Shown in pieces: positions 52,265 through 61,547 of a stretch of 64,000 nucleotides of DNA. The DNA is from Pseudomonadales bacterium (lineage in GTDB: Bacteria > Pseudomonadota > Gammaproteobacteria > Pseudomonadales > Pseudohongiellaceae): assembly GCA_024234365.1 (NCBI GenBank), contig JACKOK010000001.1, forward strand, positions 868,001 through 932,000, written 5' to 3'. The notes under the pieces were generated by a model. The model did no database searches. It saw only the letters and a list, made by a program, of their open reading frames with translations, and was not told the origin of the DNA. The position numbers and the translations under genes are program-made. The first letter of the stretch is position 1, and every line of letters begins with the position of its first letter.

Positions 52265-52921
52265 TTATTTCTTCAGTTTGTTCTTGATGTCCTGCAGTTC
52301 CTGGTCGATCTTCTCGCTTCGGGCCAGTTCCTCGAACTCGCTGTGCAGGTCGCGGCTTTCGCGGTTCATGCTCTCCACTTGGCCTTCCATGAGGTCGATT
52401 TTCTTCTCGTAGTACTCGAAGCGGTTCATGGCGCTGTCGATATTGTAATTGTGCAACTGGCGATTGACATCGACGCGGGACTGCGTGGCCGTGGTGCGCA
52501 TCACAATGGTTTTTTGACGAGCGCGGGCATCATTCAGTTTGGACTGCAGCTGGTCGATTTCACTGCCGAGTTTGTCGAGGGTCTCGTCCAGCTTGTGCAT
52601 TTCGCTGTCGAGCATCTCGATGGTGGCATTGACGGCGGCCTTCTCCACCAGTGCCGCCTTGGCCAGGTCTTCGCGATCCTTGCTCAGGGCCAGTTCCGCC
52701 TTCTGCTGCCAGTCGGCCGCCTGCTTGCGCAGCTGTTCGGCGCGGCGATGCAGGGTTTTCTTCTCGGCAATGACCTTGGCGGTGCCACTGCGCACCTCCA
52801 CCAGCGTCTCTTCCATCTCCTGAATGACCATGCGGATCATTTTTTCGGGGTTCTCCGCCTTGTCCAGCAAAGAACTGATGTTGGAATTGATGATGTCGGA
52901 CAAGCGTGAAAATATGCTCAT
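52265..52921 (-). CDS. pspA: Phage-shock protein A (PspA/IM30)
   Basis: A 218-residue coiled-coil protein (PspA/IM30/Vipp1). The N-terminal amphipathic helix (IFSRLSDIINSNISSLLDKAENPEKMI) binds membranes, and long heptad-rich helices follow. PspA stabilises damaged inner membrane and inhibits PspF in unstressed cells. It is the first gene of pspABC, transcribed from a sigma-54 promoter at 52992-53006, and divergent from pspF. Confidence 0.96.
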   Translation of the reverse strand: MSIFSRLSDIINSNISSLLDKAENPEKMIRMVIQEMEETLVEVRSGTAKVIAEKKTLHRRAEQLRKQAADWQQKAELALSKDREDLAKAALVEKAAVNATIEMLDSEMHKLDETLDKLGSEIDQLQSKLNDARARQKTIVMRTTATQSRVDVNRQLHNYNIDSAMNRFEYYEKKIDLMEGQVESMNRESRDLHSEFEELARSEKIDQELQDIKNKLKK

Positions 52922-52991
52922 TTGTCTTCATTCCTCTCGTTGAATCGAAGGGCTTGCGATCAAGCGGTTTCCTGTCTGTGTCAGAGGAAAA

Positions 52992-53006
52992 GCAGAAAGC
53001 GTGCCA
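52992..53006 (-). promoter_or_regulatory. Sigma-54 promoter of pspABC
   Basis: Read on the minus strand: TGGCACGCTTTCTGC. The -24 GG and -12 GC are correctly spaced (consensus TGGCACG-N4-TTGC), with a single mismatch in the -12 element. It lies 71 bases upstream of the pspA ATG. PspF sites are expected at about 53020-53120, but I could not define them. Confidence 0.85.
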
Positions 53007-53153
53007 CAAACCAGACGTTCTCCAAGCTCATGATTTTTAATGGGAAAATAATTCGTTCGGCGATGAGGGTTGTGCATGGATGGTGAAAACCCATAACAAG
53101 TGGTATTTTTCGCACGTTCTCGCCCGTCTTCATCTGCCCACAGGAGTGCCACG

Positions 53154-54179
53154 ATGCCAGCCGAAATGTCCGCTCCGCGGATGATAGGAGAATCCGCCGT
53201 CTTTCTCGAGATGCAGGAGCACGTTTCCCTGGTGGCGCCGCTGAACAAGCCGGTGCTGATCGTGGGGGAGCGGGGCACGGGCAAGGAGCTGATTGCCGCC
53301 CGCCTGCATTATCTCTCTCCGCGTTGGCAGCAGAATTTTCTCAAGATCAATTGCGCCGCCTTCAGTGACTCGCTGCTGGAGGCGCAGCTTTTCGGCCACG
53401 AGGCCGGGGCGTTTACCGGGGCCAGCGGCCAGAAGAAGGGCTATTTTGAGCGCGCCGATGGCGGCACCCTGTTTCTGGATGAGCTGGCCACCACGCCCAT
53501 GGCCGTGCAGGAAAAAATACTGCGCATCATCGAGTACGGGGAACTGGAGCGCCTGGGGGGAAGCCAGACCCTGAAGGTGGACGTGCGCATCGTCGCTGCC
53601 ACCAACGAGGATTTACCAACACTGGCCCGCCAGGGCAAATTCCGTGAAGACCTGCTCGACCGCCTTGCCTTCGATGTCATTACGCTCCCTCCGCTGCGGG
53701 CCCGTGCCGAAGACATCATGATTCTGGCCGAACATTTTGCAGTGGGCATGGTGAAGGAGATGGGCGGGGAGTATTTTCATGGTTTCAACACGAATATGGA
53801 GCGCATGCTGCTGACCCATTCCTGGCCTGGCAATGTCCGTGAGTTGAAGAACGTGGTGGAACGCGCCGTGTATCAGTGCCCCGACCGGCAGATTGCCCGC
53901 CTGGTGTTCAATCCCTTTGAATCCCCTTACCGGCTGAGCAGCAGTGTCGTGCCCGACACTACCGAGGCTCCGGCACAGGCTGTCGCAGGCTCGGCGGTCC
54001 CCGATCTGAGTGAGGCCGAGACGCTGGATTTTGTGAAGCATGTGCAGGAGTACGAAATCGATCTGCTCAAGCAGGCGATGAAGCGCTGCCAGTTCAACCA
54101 GCGCAAGGCCGCCGATTTTCTGCAGATGAGCTATCATCAGTTGCGCGGCTATCTGCGCAAATATGATCTGTTGGGTTGA
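53154..54179 (+). CDS. pspF: PspF, sigma-54 enhancer-binding activator
   Basis: A 341-residue AAA+ activator. Walker A GERGTGKE is near residue 40, the GAFTGA loop that contacts sigma-54 is at about 85-91, Walker B GGTLFLDEL near 102, sensor I and an Arg finger region follow, and a Fis-type DNA-binding domain is at the C-terminus (NQRKAADFLQMSYHQL). There is no regulatory receiver domain, as in E. coli PspF, which is controlled by PspA binding. The ATG at 53154 follows AGGAG by seven bases. Confidence 0.95.
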   Translation: MPAEMSAPRMIGESAVFLEMQEHVSLVAPLNKPVLIVGERGTGKELIAARLHYLSPRWQQNFLKINCAAFSDSLLEAQLFGHEAGAFTGASGQKKGYFERADGGTLFLDELATTPMAVQEKILRIIEYGELERLGGSQTLKVDVRIVAATNEDLPTLARQGKFREDLLDRLAFDVITLPPLRARAEDIMILAEHFAVGMVKEMGGEYFHGFNTNMERMLLTHSWPGNVRELKNVVERAVYQCPDRQIARLVFNPFESPYRLSSSVVPDTTEAPAQAVAGSAVPDLSEAETLDFVKHVQEYEIDLLKQAMKRCQFNQRKAADFLQMSYHQLRGYLRKYDLLG

Positions 54180-54258
54180 GAGCAGACATTAGCTGTATAT
54201 TTTTTGATCTGTGGTGATATAGTGGCGCCACGCACCTGCAGTCGTGGACGCCACCTTC

Positions 54259-55821
54259 ATGGATTTCCAGTTTCCTGCCATCAATTACCTCTATCTCCTG
54301 GCCTGTATCCTTGCGTTGACGCTCAGTTATGTCAGCCGGGATCAGTGCCGGGAGAGTACGGGACGCTACTGGATTGCGGTGCTGTTCAGTTTTGTGATCT
54401 GGACCGCAGGTGAGTTCCTGGCCAATATCGGCACAACGCTGAGCTGGCAATTGGGCTTCCAGAGGTTGGTGTATCTGGGGGTGGTGTGCGGCGTTGTCAG
54501 TTGGCTGCTGTTTGCCATCCGCTTTTCCGGTAACCAGCGCTGGTTGACGCCGGGAGTGCTCTGTGTGCTGATGCTGGTGCCGGTGCTTACACTGCTCCAG
54601 GTGGGCACGGTGGAATGGCATTCCCTGTTCTATCGAAGTGTGGCTCTGGTAAGCCGCAACGATTACAAGGTGTTGGAAATCGATTACGGCACGGGCTTCT
54701 GGGTGCAGATCATTTTCTGCAGCTATTTGTACACCCTCACCGGCTCCGCGTTGCTGATCGCTACCAGTCTGCAGCAACCAAGCCTGTATCGCACACAGAC
54801 CACGCTGATTGTGCTGGCGGCGGCTATTCCCCTGCTCGTCAACGTCTATTTCATCTTCGGTGGAGACTTTGCGGGTGGGTTTGATCCGACCTCGCTGTTT
54901 TTCGTCTTCAGTGCAATTCTCGTAACAATAGCCACCCGGCACTATTTCTTTCTCCGGCTTGCGCCCATGGCGCGGGACCTGGTGTTCCGCAATATCAACA
55001 GCGGTGTGCTGGTGGTGAATCACGCCCAGCAGGTAACGGATGTCAATCCGGCGTTTACCGATATTGCGCGACTCGACCTCGACCAGTTGATCGGCATGCC
55101 GCTGGACGAGGTGCTGCAGGCAACATTCGATACCACGGCCATGCATCAGGATGGCAGTGTTTACACGGGGCGCCTGGTCTCCCGTTACAAGGCGCGGCAG
55201 TTTGATATCAGCAGTATGCCGATCAAGGGCTACCGCAATGAAATTCAGGGCTATCTGATTCTGCTGAGCGATGTGACACAGATTCAGCGGGCAATGGATG
55301 AGATCAGCCGCCTTGCGCACACCGACCTGTTGACCCAGCTGCCCAATCGTCGCGCCCTGATCGACTGGTTCAACGATCTGTCGGATATCGATCTCATGTT
55401 TCGTCCGGTCCTGGTGGCCATGGCGGATCTTGATCATTTCAAGGCCCTGAACGATACCCATGGCCATCACTGCGGTGACTATGTGCTCAAGGAAGTGGCA
55501 GATTTGATCAGCCATCATCTGGGTACAGGCGATATTGTTGCCCGCTGGGGAGGGGAGGAATTCTGTCTGGTATTGACCGGGCGTGACTGGCAGGAGGGCG
55601 AGGGTTTCCTGGAAATGTTGCGCAAGGCGATAGAGGATCATGTATTCCATTACGAGGGCAGGGATATACATGTGACGGTGACACTCGGCATGGTACAGCG
55701 CGAAGCGGGTGAGGCGCTGGAATACAGCATTCGACGGGCGGACCTGATGATGTATGATGGCAAGCGCCGTGGGCGCAATACTGTCGCCAGGGGTATGGAT
55801 CCGCAACGAATGCAGTCATGA
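54259..55821 (+). CDS. 7TM-PAS-GGDEF diguanylate cyclase
   Basis: A 520-residue inner-membrane protein. Seven hydrophobic helices at the N-terminus (about 1-220) look like the histidine-kinase 7TM sensor region, followed by a PAS domain (about 245-345) and GGDEF (about 350-510). The cyclase signature GGEEF is intact (WGGEEF), with DLDHFKALND, but there is no RxxD I-site five residues upstream. It should make c-di-GMP without classic product inhibition. An upstream in-frame GTG at 54244 is an alternative start. It is adjacent to the PPTase gene (two-base gap). Confidence 0.92.
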   Translation: MDFQFPAINYLYLLACILALTLSYVSRDQCRESTGRYWIAVLFSFVIWTAGEFLANIGTTLSWQLGFQRLVYLGVVCGVVSWLLFAIRFSGNQRWLTPGVLCVLMLVPVLTLLQVGTVEWHSLFYRSVALVSRNDYKVLEIDYGTGFWVQIIFCSYLYTLTGSALLIATSLQQPSLYRTQTTLIVLAAAIPLLVNVYFIFGGDFAGGFDPTSLFFVFSAILVTIATRHYFFLRLAPMARDLVFRNINSGVLVVNHAQQVTDVNPAFTDIARLDLDQLIGMPLDEVLQATFDTTAMHQDGSVYTGRLVSRYKARQFDISSMPIKGYRNEIQGYLILLSDVTQIQRAMDEISRLAHTDLLTQLPNRRALIDWFNDLSDIDLMFRPVLVAMADLDHFKALNDTHGHHCGDYVLKEVADLISHHLGTGDIVARWGGEEFCLVLTGRDWQEGEGFLEMLRKAIEDHVFHYEGRDIHVTVTLGMVQREAGEALEYSIRRADLMMYDGKRRGRNTVARGMDPQRMQS

Positions 55822-55822
55822 C

Positions 55823-56593
55823 ATGAGACCACCTGAAGCGCAGGATATTCATCTGTGGTGTATAGCGCCGATGCTACTGGAGGAGAGCAGTTTTGCGCTT
55901 CTCAGCGCCGAAGAGCAGGCGCACTACCAGCGTATCGGTGCCGCCACGGTAAAACAGCAGTACTGGCAGACGCGTCTGGGTATTCGCCAACTCCTCAGCC
56001 TGTATTCTCCCGCTGTGCCACCATCGGCCTGGCAGTTCCGCCGCAATGCACACGGCCGCCCGGAACTGCATGCGCCCGCGCTGCCGTTCGGCCTGTGTTT
56101 CAATATCTCCCATACCGCCGGGTTGATCGTCATTGCGGTATCAGCCAGCGGCGCTATCGGCGTGGATGTGGAGCGCAGTGATCGCAATCCGCGGGTGCTC
56201 GAGCTGGCTCATCGTTATTTTTCCACCCGCGAACTGGCCGATCTGCGCGCGTTGCCGTCGCAGAGGCAGGGGGAGCGTTTTCTACGGCTGTGGACTCTGA
56301 AGGAGGCCTATATCAAGGCCTGTGGCATGGGGCTGGCCATTCCTCTGGACAGTTTCAGTTTTCTGCTGGAAAAGGGCGACATTGATGTGGCATTTGCCCC
56401 GGTACGCGGGGATGAGCCCGGGCGCTGGCGCTTCTGGCAGTTCGCTCTTGGCGAAAACCATCTGTGCGCGCTTGCCCTGAGGCGTGACGAACACCCCGAT
56501 AATTATGCGGTGCAGGTTCTGCATCTGCAGGACTGGGCACAGGTGGAGCCCATTGCTGCAACGGTGCTGGCGGCAAGCGCCGGGCTCAGTTGA
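55823..56593 (+). CDS. Sfp-type 4'-phosphopantetheinyl transferase
   Basis: A 256-residue PPTase that moves phosphopantetheine from CoA to carrier proteins. Motifs are visible: HGRPEL near the first substrate loop, FNISHT, GVDVERSDR with the Mg2+ acids, and LWTLKEAYIKA with the catalytic Glu/Lys. The ATG at 55823 begins MRPPEA, one base after the cyclase stop. No carrier-protein gene is nearby, so it may serve primary fatty-acid or unknown PKS/NRPS-like proteins elsewhere. The 3' end overlaps the convergent ypjD gene by eight bases. Confidence 0.93.
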   Translation: MRPPEAQDIHLWCIAPMLLEESSFALLSAEEQAHYQRIGAATVKQQYWQTRLGIRQLLSLYSPAVPPSAWQFRRNAHGRPELHAPALPFGLCFNISHTAGLIVIAVSASGAIGVDVERSDRNPRVLELAHRYFSTRELADLRALPSQRQGERFLRLWTLKEAYIKACGMGLAIPLDSFSFLLEKGDIDVAFAPVRGDEPGRWRFWQFALGENHLCALALRRDEHPDNYAVQVLHLQDWAQVEPIAATVLAASAGLS

Positions 56594-57428
56594 GGATGTA
56601 TTCCAGCACGGCCTTGGAGCCGTAGAAACCCAGAATCAGGAAAATGAAACCGGTCAGTGTGAAGCGGATCGCCGTTGTGCCGCGCCAGCCCATCCGGTGA
56701 CGCCCCCACAGCAGTACGGCAAACACCAGCCAGGCAAGCACGGAGAAGAACATCTTGTGCAGCAGCCCGTGTGCCCAGATGTCGTCCACAAAGAAGAAAC
56801 CGGCGAGGATGCCCAGTGTCAACAGCCCCTGAGCGGTCCACAACAGTTCAAACAGAACGGACTCCATGTCCTGCAGGGGCGGGAAACGCCGGATGACACT
56901 CGCGGCGTGGCGATGTTTCAACTGGTGGTTCTGGAAGGCGAGAAAGCCGGCCTGCAGCGTCGCAATGGTGAACAGGCTGTAGGCGAGGATCGACAGCAGG
57001 ATATGGCTGGCGAGACCGGCGCCCAGGCTGACCGGTGGGTAGGCGCTGGGAATGCTCAGCGATACGATAATGGAGAGAATGGCCAGGGGAAACAGGCCAA
57101 GAATCAGAATTCCCAGGGGTTTGCGCAGGCCGCTCAGCAGCACCAGCAGGGAAATGCTGGCGCAGATCAGGGTGCTGATCTGCACGATGCCGAAATGGTA
57201 GCCATCGTCGTGGTGCAGAACGCCACGGGCACTGAGCAGATGAGCGGCCACGGCAAGCAGGCCGAACAGGAATACCCAGCGGTAGGCATTCGGGTCCTTG
57301 CTTCTCATGTTCAGATGTTTCGCCTGATAGAGGGTGCCGATCAGGTAAAACACGACTGCAATCAGTCCTGAAAGGGTGGTCACGGGCATCGAGGGTCTCG
57401 GGTCCTGCTGGTCTGTGGTCATCGCCAC
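56586..57428 (-). CDS. ypjD: YpjD/CcsA-family cytochrome c assembly-like membrane protein
   Basis: A 280-residue inner-membrane protein with about eight helices. It matches the CcmC/CcsA-like YpjD family found beside ffh. Haem-handling His residues are plausible (LLSARGVLHHDDGYHFG, AHGLLHKMFF). The precise function is not established. It is transcribed away from ffh across a 172-base divergent intergenic region. Alternative starts are at 57422 and 57386. Confidence 0.9.
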   Translation of the reverse strand: MAMTTDQQDPRPSMPVTTLSGLIAVVFYLIGTLYQAKHLNMRSKDPNAYRWVFLFGLLAVAAHLLSARGVLHHDDGYHFGIVQISTLICASISLLVLLSGLRKPLGILILGLFPLAILSIIVSLSIPSAYPPVSLGAGLASHILLSILAYSLFTIATLQAGFLAFQNHQLKHRHAASVIRRFPPLQDMESVLFELLWTAQGLLTLGILAGFFFVDDIWAHGLLHKMFFSVLAWLVFAVLLWGRHRMGWRGTTAIRFTLTGFIFLILGFYGSKAVLEYILN

Positions 57429-57548
57429 AAGGGCGAGTTGTTGCGAAAGTTTCTCATATCTGCCCTGGGGCTTGAAGCGATATTTTGTCTCTGCCCAGGG
57501 TGCCTGCCGGCCTGTTTGTCACGATCAGCATGGCGGGAAAAATTTCGC

Positions 57549-57554
57549 TATAAT
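57549..57554 (+). promoter_or_regulatory. -10 element of ffh
   Basis: A perfect TATAAT (57549-57554) 47 bases before the ffh ATG. No good -35 stands at 17 bases (CAGCAT), so the assignment rests on the -10 alone. Confidence 0.5.
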
Positions 57555-57600
57555 CGCCGCCTTCGTCTTTATCACGAGCACATTCAGCTGGAAGTGAACT

Positions 57601-59004
57601 ATGTTTGAAAGCTTAACCGAACGCTTATCCGGGGCGCTGCGCAAGATCAGCGGCAAGGGCACGCTGACCGACAACAATATCCAGGATGCCCTGCGCGAGG
57701 TGCGCCGTGCCCTGCTGGAAGCGGACGTTGCCCTGCCGGTCGTCAAGGGCTTTATCGAGCGGGTGCGCCAGCGTGCTGTCGGGCAGGAGGTCAAGCAGAG
57801 CCTGAGCCCCACGCAGACCTTCATCAAGATCGTGCAGGCGGAGCTCGAAGCCGTCATGGGCGAGGCGAACGAAGGGCTGAATCTGCGTGCACAGCCGCCC
57901 GCCATTGTGCTGATGGCCGGTCTGCAGGGTGCCGGTAAAACGACTACCGTTGCCAAACTGGCGCGCTGGCTGAAGACGAATCCCAAAAAGAGTGTGATGG
58001 TGGTGAGTGCGGACGTTTACCGCCCTGCTGCGATCGATCAGTTGCAGACATTGGCTGCCGATGTGGGGGCGGAGTTCTTTCCCAGCGATGTGGGGCAGGC
58101 CCCCGAAGCCATCGTGCAGGCGGCATTGAAGGAAGCGAAGAAGAAATTCATGGACGTGCTCATCGTCGATACTGCGGGTCGTCTCGCGATCGATGAGGAG
58201 ATGATGTCCGAGATCCGTCATTTGCACAGCGTGCTCAATCCGGTGGAAACCCTGTTTGTGGTGGACGCCATGACGGGGCAGGACGCTGCCAATACGGCCA
58301 AGGCCTTCAACGATGCCCTGCCGCTGACCGGGGTGATTCTGACCAAGGCCGATGGCGATGCGCGTGGCGGGGCGGCGCTTTCCGTGCGCCAGATCACTGG
58401 CAAGCCCATCAAGTTCATCGGCATGGGCGAGAAGAGCGATGCCCTGGAGCCGTTCTACCCCGACCGTGTGGCCACCCGTATTCTCGGCATGGGGGATCTG
58501 CTGTCCCTGATCGAGGAAGTTGAGCGCAAGGTCGATAAGGAAAAGGCCGAGCGCATTGCCGCAAAAATCAAGAAGGGCAAGGGCTTTGATCTGGAGGATT
58601 TTCGCGAACAGCTCAAGCAGATGCAGAACATGGGGGGCATGGCCAGCATCATGGACAAGCTGCCCGGTTTGGGGGCTCTGCCGCCAGGGGCCGCCAAAAT
58701 GGTGGACGATTCCCTGTTCCGCCGCATGGAGGCCATCATCAATTCCATGACGCCGAAGGAGCGGGAGAACCCCGATATCCTCAATGGCTCACGCAAGCGT
58801 CGCATTACCGTGGGTTCCGGCACCGATCTGCAGGATCTGAACCGTCTGCTCAAGCAACACAAGCAGATGCAGAAGGTCATGAAGAAGATGAAGGGCGGTG
58901 GTCTTGCCAACATGATGCGAGGGCTCGGTGGTATGGGAGGCGGCGGCATGGGAGGCATGGGTGGTCCGGGCGGATTCCCCGGCGGCCGGCCGCCGCGATT
59001 CTGA
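57601..59004 (+). CDS. ffh: Signal recognition particle protein Ffh
   Basis: The SRP54 GTPase that binds 4.5S RNA and signal sequences of inner-membrane proteins. The N domain is followed by the G domain, with P-loop GLQGAGKTTT near residue 108, DTAGR near 189 and TKADG near 247. The Met-rich M domain ends in a long Gly/Met tail (GGMGGGGMGG). The 467-residue length is normal. It is divergent from ypjD and followed by a GC-rich hairpin before rpsP. Confidence 0.98.
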   Translation: MFESLTERLSGALRKISGKGTLTDNNIQDALREVRRALLEADVALPVVKGFIERVRQRAVGQEVKQSLSPTQTFIKIVQAELEAVMGEANEGLNLRAQPPAIVLMAGLQGAGKTTTVAKLARWLKTNPKKSVMVVSADVYRPAAIDQLQTLAADVGAEFFPSDVGQAPEAIVQAALKEAKKKFMDVLIVDTAGRLAIDEEMMSEIRHLHSVLNPVETLFVVDAMTGQDAANTAKAFNDALPLTGVILTKADGDARGGAALSVRQITGKPIKFIGMGEKSDALEPFYPDRVATRILGMGDLLSLIEEVERKVDKEKAERIAAKIKKGKGFDLEDFREQLKQMQNMGGMASIMDKLPGLGALPPGAAKMVDDSLFRRMEAIINSMTPKERENPDILNGSRKRRITVGSGTDLQDLNRLLKQHKQMQKVMKKMKGGGLANMMRGLGGMGGGGMGGMGGPGGFPGGRPPRF

Positions 59005-59012
59005 GGCTTTTC

Positions 59013-59048
59013 CTCCCGGCCGAGGCCTGCGCAGCGGCCTCCCGGGAG
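59013..59048 (+). terminator. Hairpin after ffh
   Basis: CTCCCGG (59013-59019) pairs with CCGGGAG (59042-59048), and inside it GAGGCC (59022-59027) pairs with GGCCTC (59036-59041), with a two-base bulge. The T-run is poor (TGTTTG), so it may be a partial terminator. Confidence 0.6.
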
Positions 59049-59140
59049 TGTTTGCGACAAGGCTTCCCCCAGCTTTTGGCGGGAGTCTTGCTGACAGGCA
59101 AAAACTTCAAAGATTTCTTCCATCTGCGCATTAATTCCCT

Positions 59141-59146
59141 TAGAAT
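59141..59146 (+). promoter_or_regulatory. -10 of the rpsP-rimM-trmD-rplS operon
   Basis: TAGAAT (59141-59146) about 119 bases before the rpsP ATG. The -35 region at 17 bases spacing is weak. The 260-base gap between ffh and rpsP also holds the ffh hairpin (59013-59048) and an untranslated leader; no gene is visible there. Confidence 0.5.
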
Positions 59147-59264
59147 ACCCGCCTTTTTCCAGCCCAGGCTTTTGCGCAGGTGGAACAAGCGCCCGGTGAA
59201 TTCCGGTAAGTTATTGAGCTAGGAACAGTTTTTGGTCGATCGAACAAACAGGAAATAGACGTTT

Positions 59265-59525
59265 ATGGTCATTATCAGACTGGCGCGTGCCGGTGCCAAA
59301 AAGAAGCCGTTTTACTACATCACTGTGACTGATCAGCGCAATCCGCGTGACGGTCGCTTCATCGAGCGTGTCGGGTTCTTCAATCCGGTAGCCCGTGGTC
59401 AGGAAGAGCGTCTGCGCATCAACCTGGATCGCGTTGCCCACTGGGCCAGCCAGGGTGCACAGACAAGCCAGCGCGTATCTGCACTGGTTAAAGAGGCCTC
59501 TGCCGCTGCCACTACAGCAGCCTGA
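59265..59525 (+). CDS. rpsP: Ribosomal protein S16
   Basis: An 86-residue small-subunit ribosomal protein with the conserved start MVIIRLARAGAKKKPFY and the RDGRFIERVGFFNP segment. It opens the rpsP-rimM-trmD-rplS operon, whose order is conserved across Gammaproteobacteria. Confidence 0.98.
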   Translation: MVIIRLARAGAKKKPFYYITVTDQRNPRDGRFIERVGFFNPVARGQEERLRINLDRVAHWASQGAQTSQRVSALVKEASAAATTAA

Positions 59526-59580
59526 TGGCGTGTTGCGCTGGGGTGCCGGCAGGCTCTCCATGCGCAAGCGGGTGTCGTGA

Positions 59581-60117
59581 ATGGCGCGTGAGCAGCAGGG
59601 ACTGGTGACCATGGGCCGTATCGGCCGGGTGTATGGCATCAAGGGTTGGCTCAAGCTGATGTCCTACACCGAGCCCATGGAGAATATTCTCGAGTATCAC
59701 CATCTGCAGGCGCTCATGAACGGGCGCTGGCAGCCACTCGAGATGGATCAGGGCAGGGTGCATGGCAAGGGGCTGGTAGCCCACTTTGTCGGCTACGATG
59801 ATCCCGATGCAGCAAAATTGTTGACGGGTGTGGAGCTGGCGGTTCTGCCACAGGAGTTGCCTCCTTTACAGGCAGAAGATTTTTACTGGCATGAGCTGGT
59901 GGGCATGCGGGTAGTCACCAACACGGGGCAATTCCTGGGGACGGTGGCAAGAATGATGGAAACCGGCGCAAATGATGTGCTGGTGGTGCAGCCCGCACAG
60001 GGCAGCATGGATACACGGGAACGCTTGATTCCCTATCTGCCCGGCAGGGTGGTGACACAGGTGTCGCGCGAAGAGCGCTGCATCCAGGTGGACTGGGAGC
60101 CGGACTATCTGGCCTAG
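59581..60117 (+). CDS. rimM: Ribosome maturation factor RimM
   Basis: A 178-residue 30S assembly factor that binds S19. The N-terminal RimM domain shows GRIGRVYGIKGWLK, and the C-terminal PRC-barrel contains DFYWHELVGM and LIPYLPGRVV. No strong Shine-Dalgarno is visible upstream, so the ATG at 59581 may depend on coupling with rpsP. Confidence 0.97.
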   Translation: MAREQQGLVTMGRIGRVYGIKGWLKLMSYTEPMENILEYHHLQALMNGRWQPLEMDQGRVHGKGLVAHFVGYDDPDAAKLLTGVELAVLPQELPPLQAEDFYWHELVGMRVVTNTGQFLGTVARMMETGANDVLVVQPAQGSMDTRERLIPYLPGRVVTQVSREERCIQVDWEPDYLA

Positions 60118-60135
60118 CGTGACAAGGGGGATCGG

Positions 60136-60909
60136 ATGCACATAGGTGTGGTCACCCTGTTTCCCGAAATGTTTGCGGCGGTGACGGATTACGGCATCAC
60201 CGGGCGTGCGAACCGGGACGAGCGGGTCAGCGTGCAGTGCTGGAATCCTCGGGATTTCACCACGGACAGACACCGTACCGTGGATGATCGACCCTTCGGT
60301 GGTGGTCCGGGGATGCTGATGAAGACCGAGCCTCTGCAGGCGGCCATACAGGCTGCGCGGAGTGGTCTGGCGGAAAAGAGTGCCGGCAGGCCCACGGTGA
60401 TTTACCTGTCTCCCCAGGGGCGCAGGCTGGATCAGGCGGGGGTCGAGGAGCTCGCCTCGCGCGAACAGCTGATTCTGGTGTGCGGGCGCTATCAGGGCAT
60501 CGACGAGCGGGTACTGCAACACGAGATCGACGAGGAATGGTCGATCGGGGATTACGTCCTCAGTGGCGGTGAGCTGGCGGCCATGGTGATGATCGATGCC
60601 GTCACGCGCTATCAGCCGGGGGCATTGGGGCATGAGGACTCCGCGCGTGAGGACTCGTTTGCCGATGGCTTGCTGGACAGCCCTCAGTACACGCGCCCTC
60701 AGGTGTATGAGGGTGAATCTGTTCCCGAGGTGCTGCTGGGTGGCAACCATGAACAGATCCGGGTGTGGCGATTGCGCGAGAGCCTCGGCAACACCTGGTT
60801 GAAAAGGCCGGATTTGTTGGAAAAGATCACGCTGGACGCGGAACAGAAACGATTACTGCAACAATTTATTGATGATTACGAGGCACGGCGCGACCGCGCC
60901 GAGTCTTGA
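60136..60909 (+). CDS. trmD: tRNA (guanine-N1)-methyltransferase
   Basis: A 257-residue SPOUT methyltransferase that makes m1G37 in tRNAs. The start MHIGVVTLFPEMF is typical. The knot region GDYVLSGGELAAMVMIDAV and the CGRYQGIDERV motif bind SAM. It follows rimM by 18 bases and precedes rplS by 16 bases. Confidence 0.98.
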   Translation: MHIGVVTLFPEMFAAVTDYGITGRANRDERVSVQCWNPRDFTTDRHRTVDDRPFGGGPGMLMKTEPLQAAIQAARSGLAEKSAGRPTVIYLSPQGRRLDQAGVEELASREQLILVCGRYQGIDERVLQHEIDEEWSIGDYVLSGGELAAMVMIDAVTRYQPGALGHEDSAREDSFADGLLDSPQYTRPQVYEGESVPEVLLGGNHEQIRVWRLRESLGNTWLKRPDLLEKITLDAEQKRLLQQFIDDYEARRDRAES

Positions 60910-60925
60910 ACCCGGGAGTAAGGCA

Positions 60926-61291
60926 ATGAGCAAGAACAAGATCATTCAGATGGTGGAAGATGCACAGATGAACAAGGAAATCCCGAGCTTCGGCCCCGGG
61001 GATACCGTTGTTGTGCAGGTGAAAATCAAGGAAGGCGACCGTGAGCGTCTGCAGGCGTTTGAAGGGGTCGTGATCGGCGTGCGTAACCGCGGTCTGAACT
61101 CTGCCTTCACTGTGCGCAAGATTTCCCACGGTGTGGGCGTTGAGCGTACCTTCCAGACTTACAGCCCGCTGCTGGACAGCATCACGCTGAAGCGTCGCGG
61201 TGATGTTCGTCAGGCCAAGCTGTACTATCTGCGTGACCTGTCCGGTAAGGCAGCGCGTATCGCCGAGAAGCTCGAGAAGAAATCCGTTTAA
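60926..61291 (+). CDS. rplS: Ribosomal protein L19
   Basis: A 121-residue large-subunit protein at the subunit interface. It begins MSKNKIIQMVE and contains GDTVVVQVKIKEGDRERLQ and the ISHGVGVERTFQ segment. The ATG at 60926 follows a GGGAG/AAGG region. A Rho-independent terminator follows at 61341, ending the operon. Confidence 0.98.
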   Translation: MSKNKIIQMVEDAQMNKEIPSFGPGDTVVVQVKIKEGDRERLQAFEGVVIGVRNRGLNSAFTVRKISHGVGVERTFQTYSPLLDSITLKRRGDVRQAKLYYLRDLSGKAARIAEKLEKKSV

Positions 61292-61340
61292 TGCAGCGGC
61301 ACTCCGGTGCCTGTTGCAAAAGAACGATGCAAGAAAGAAG

Positions 61341-61367
61341 AGGGAGGCCTGTCGGTCTCCCTTTTTT
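61341..61367 (+). terminator. Rho-independent terminator of the rplS operon
   Basis: GGGAGGCC, loop TGTC, GGTCTCCC, followed by a run of T (CTTTTTTATT). It lies 50 bases after the rplS stop. Confidence 0.9.
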
Positions 61368-61547
61368 ATTGACCCGGGTTTTGCCGGCTCCGGCATTGTC
61401 CCGTGGCAATATTTCATGGCCGCAGTTTGTTCCCCTGTGGTACCGTAGGGCAGATTTTGCGGTTTTTCGCTTGTGCTGGAGACTTTTGTTCCCAATTCCG
61501 GTCTAGCGCTTCAGACAGTTACGAATCATCGTTCGCGAGGGTCCTTC

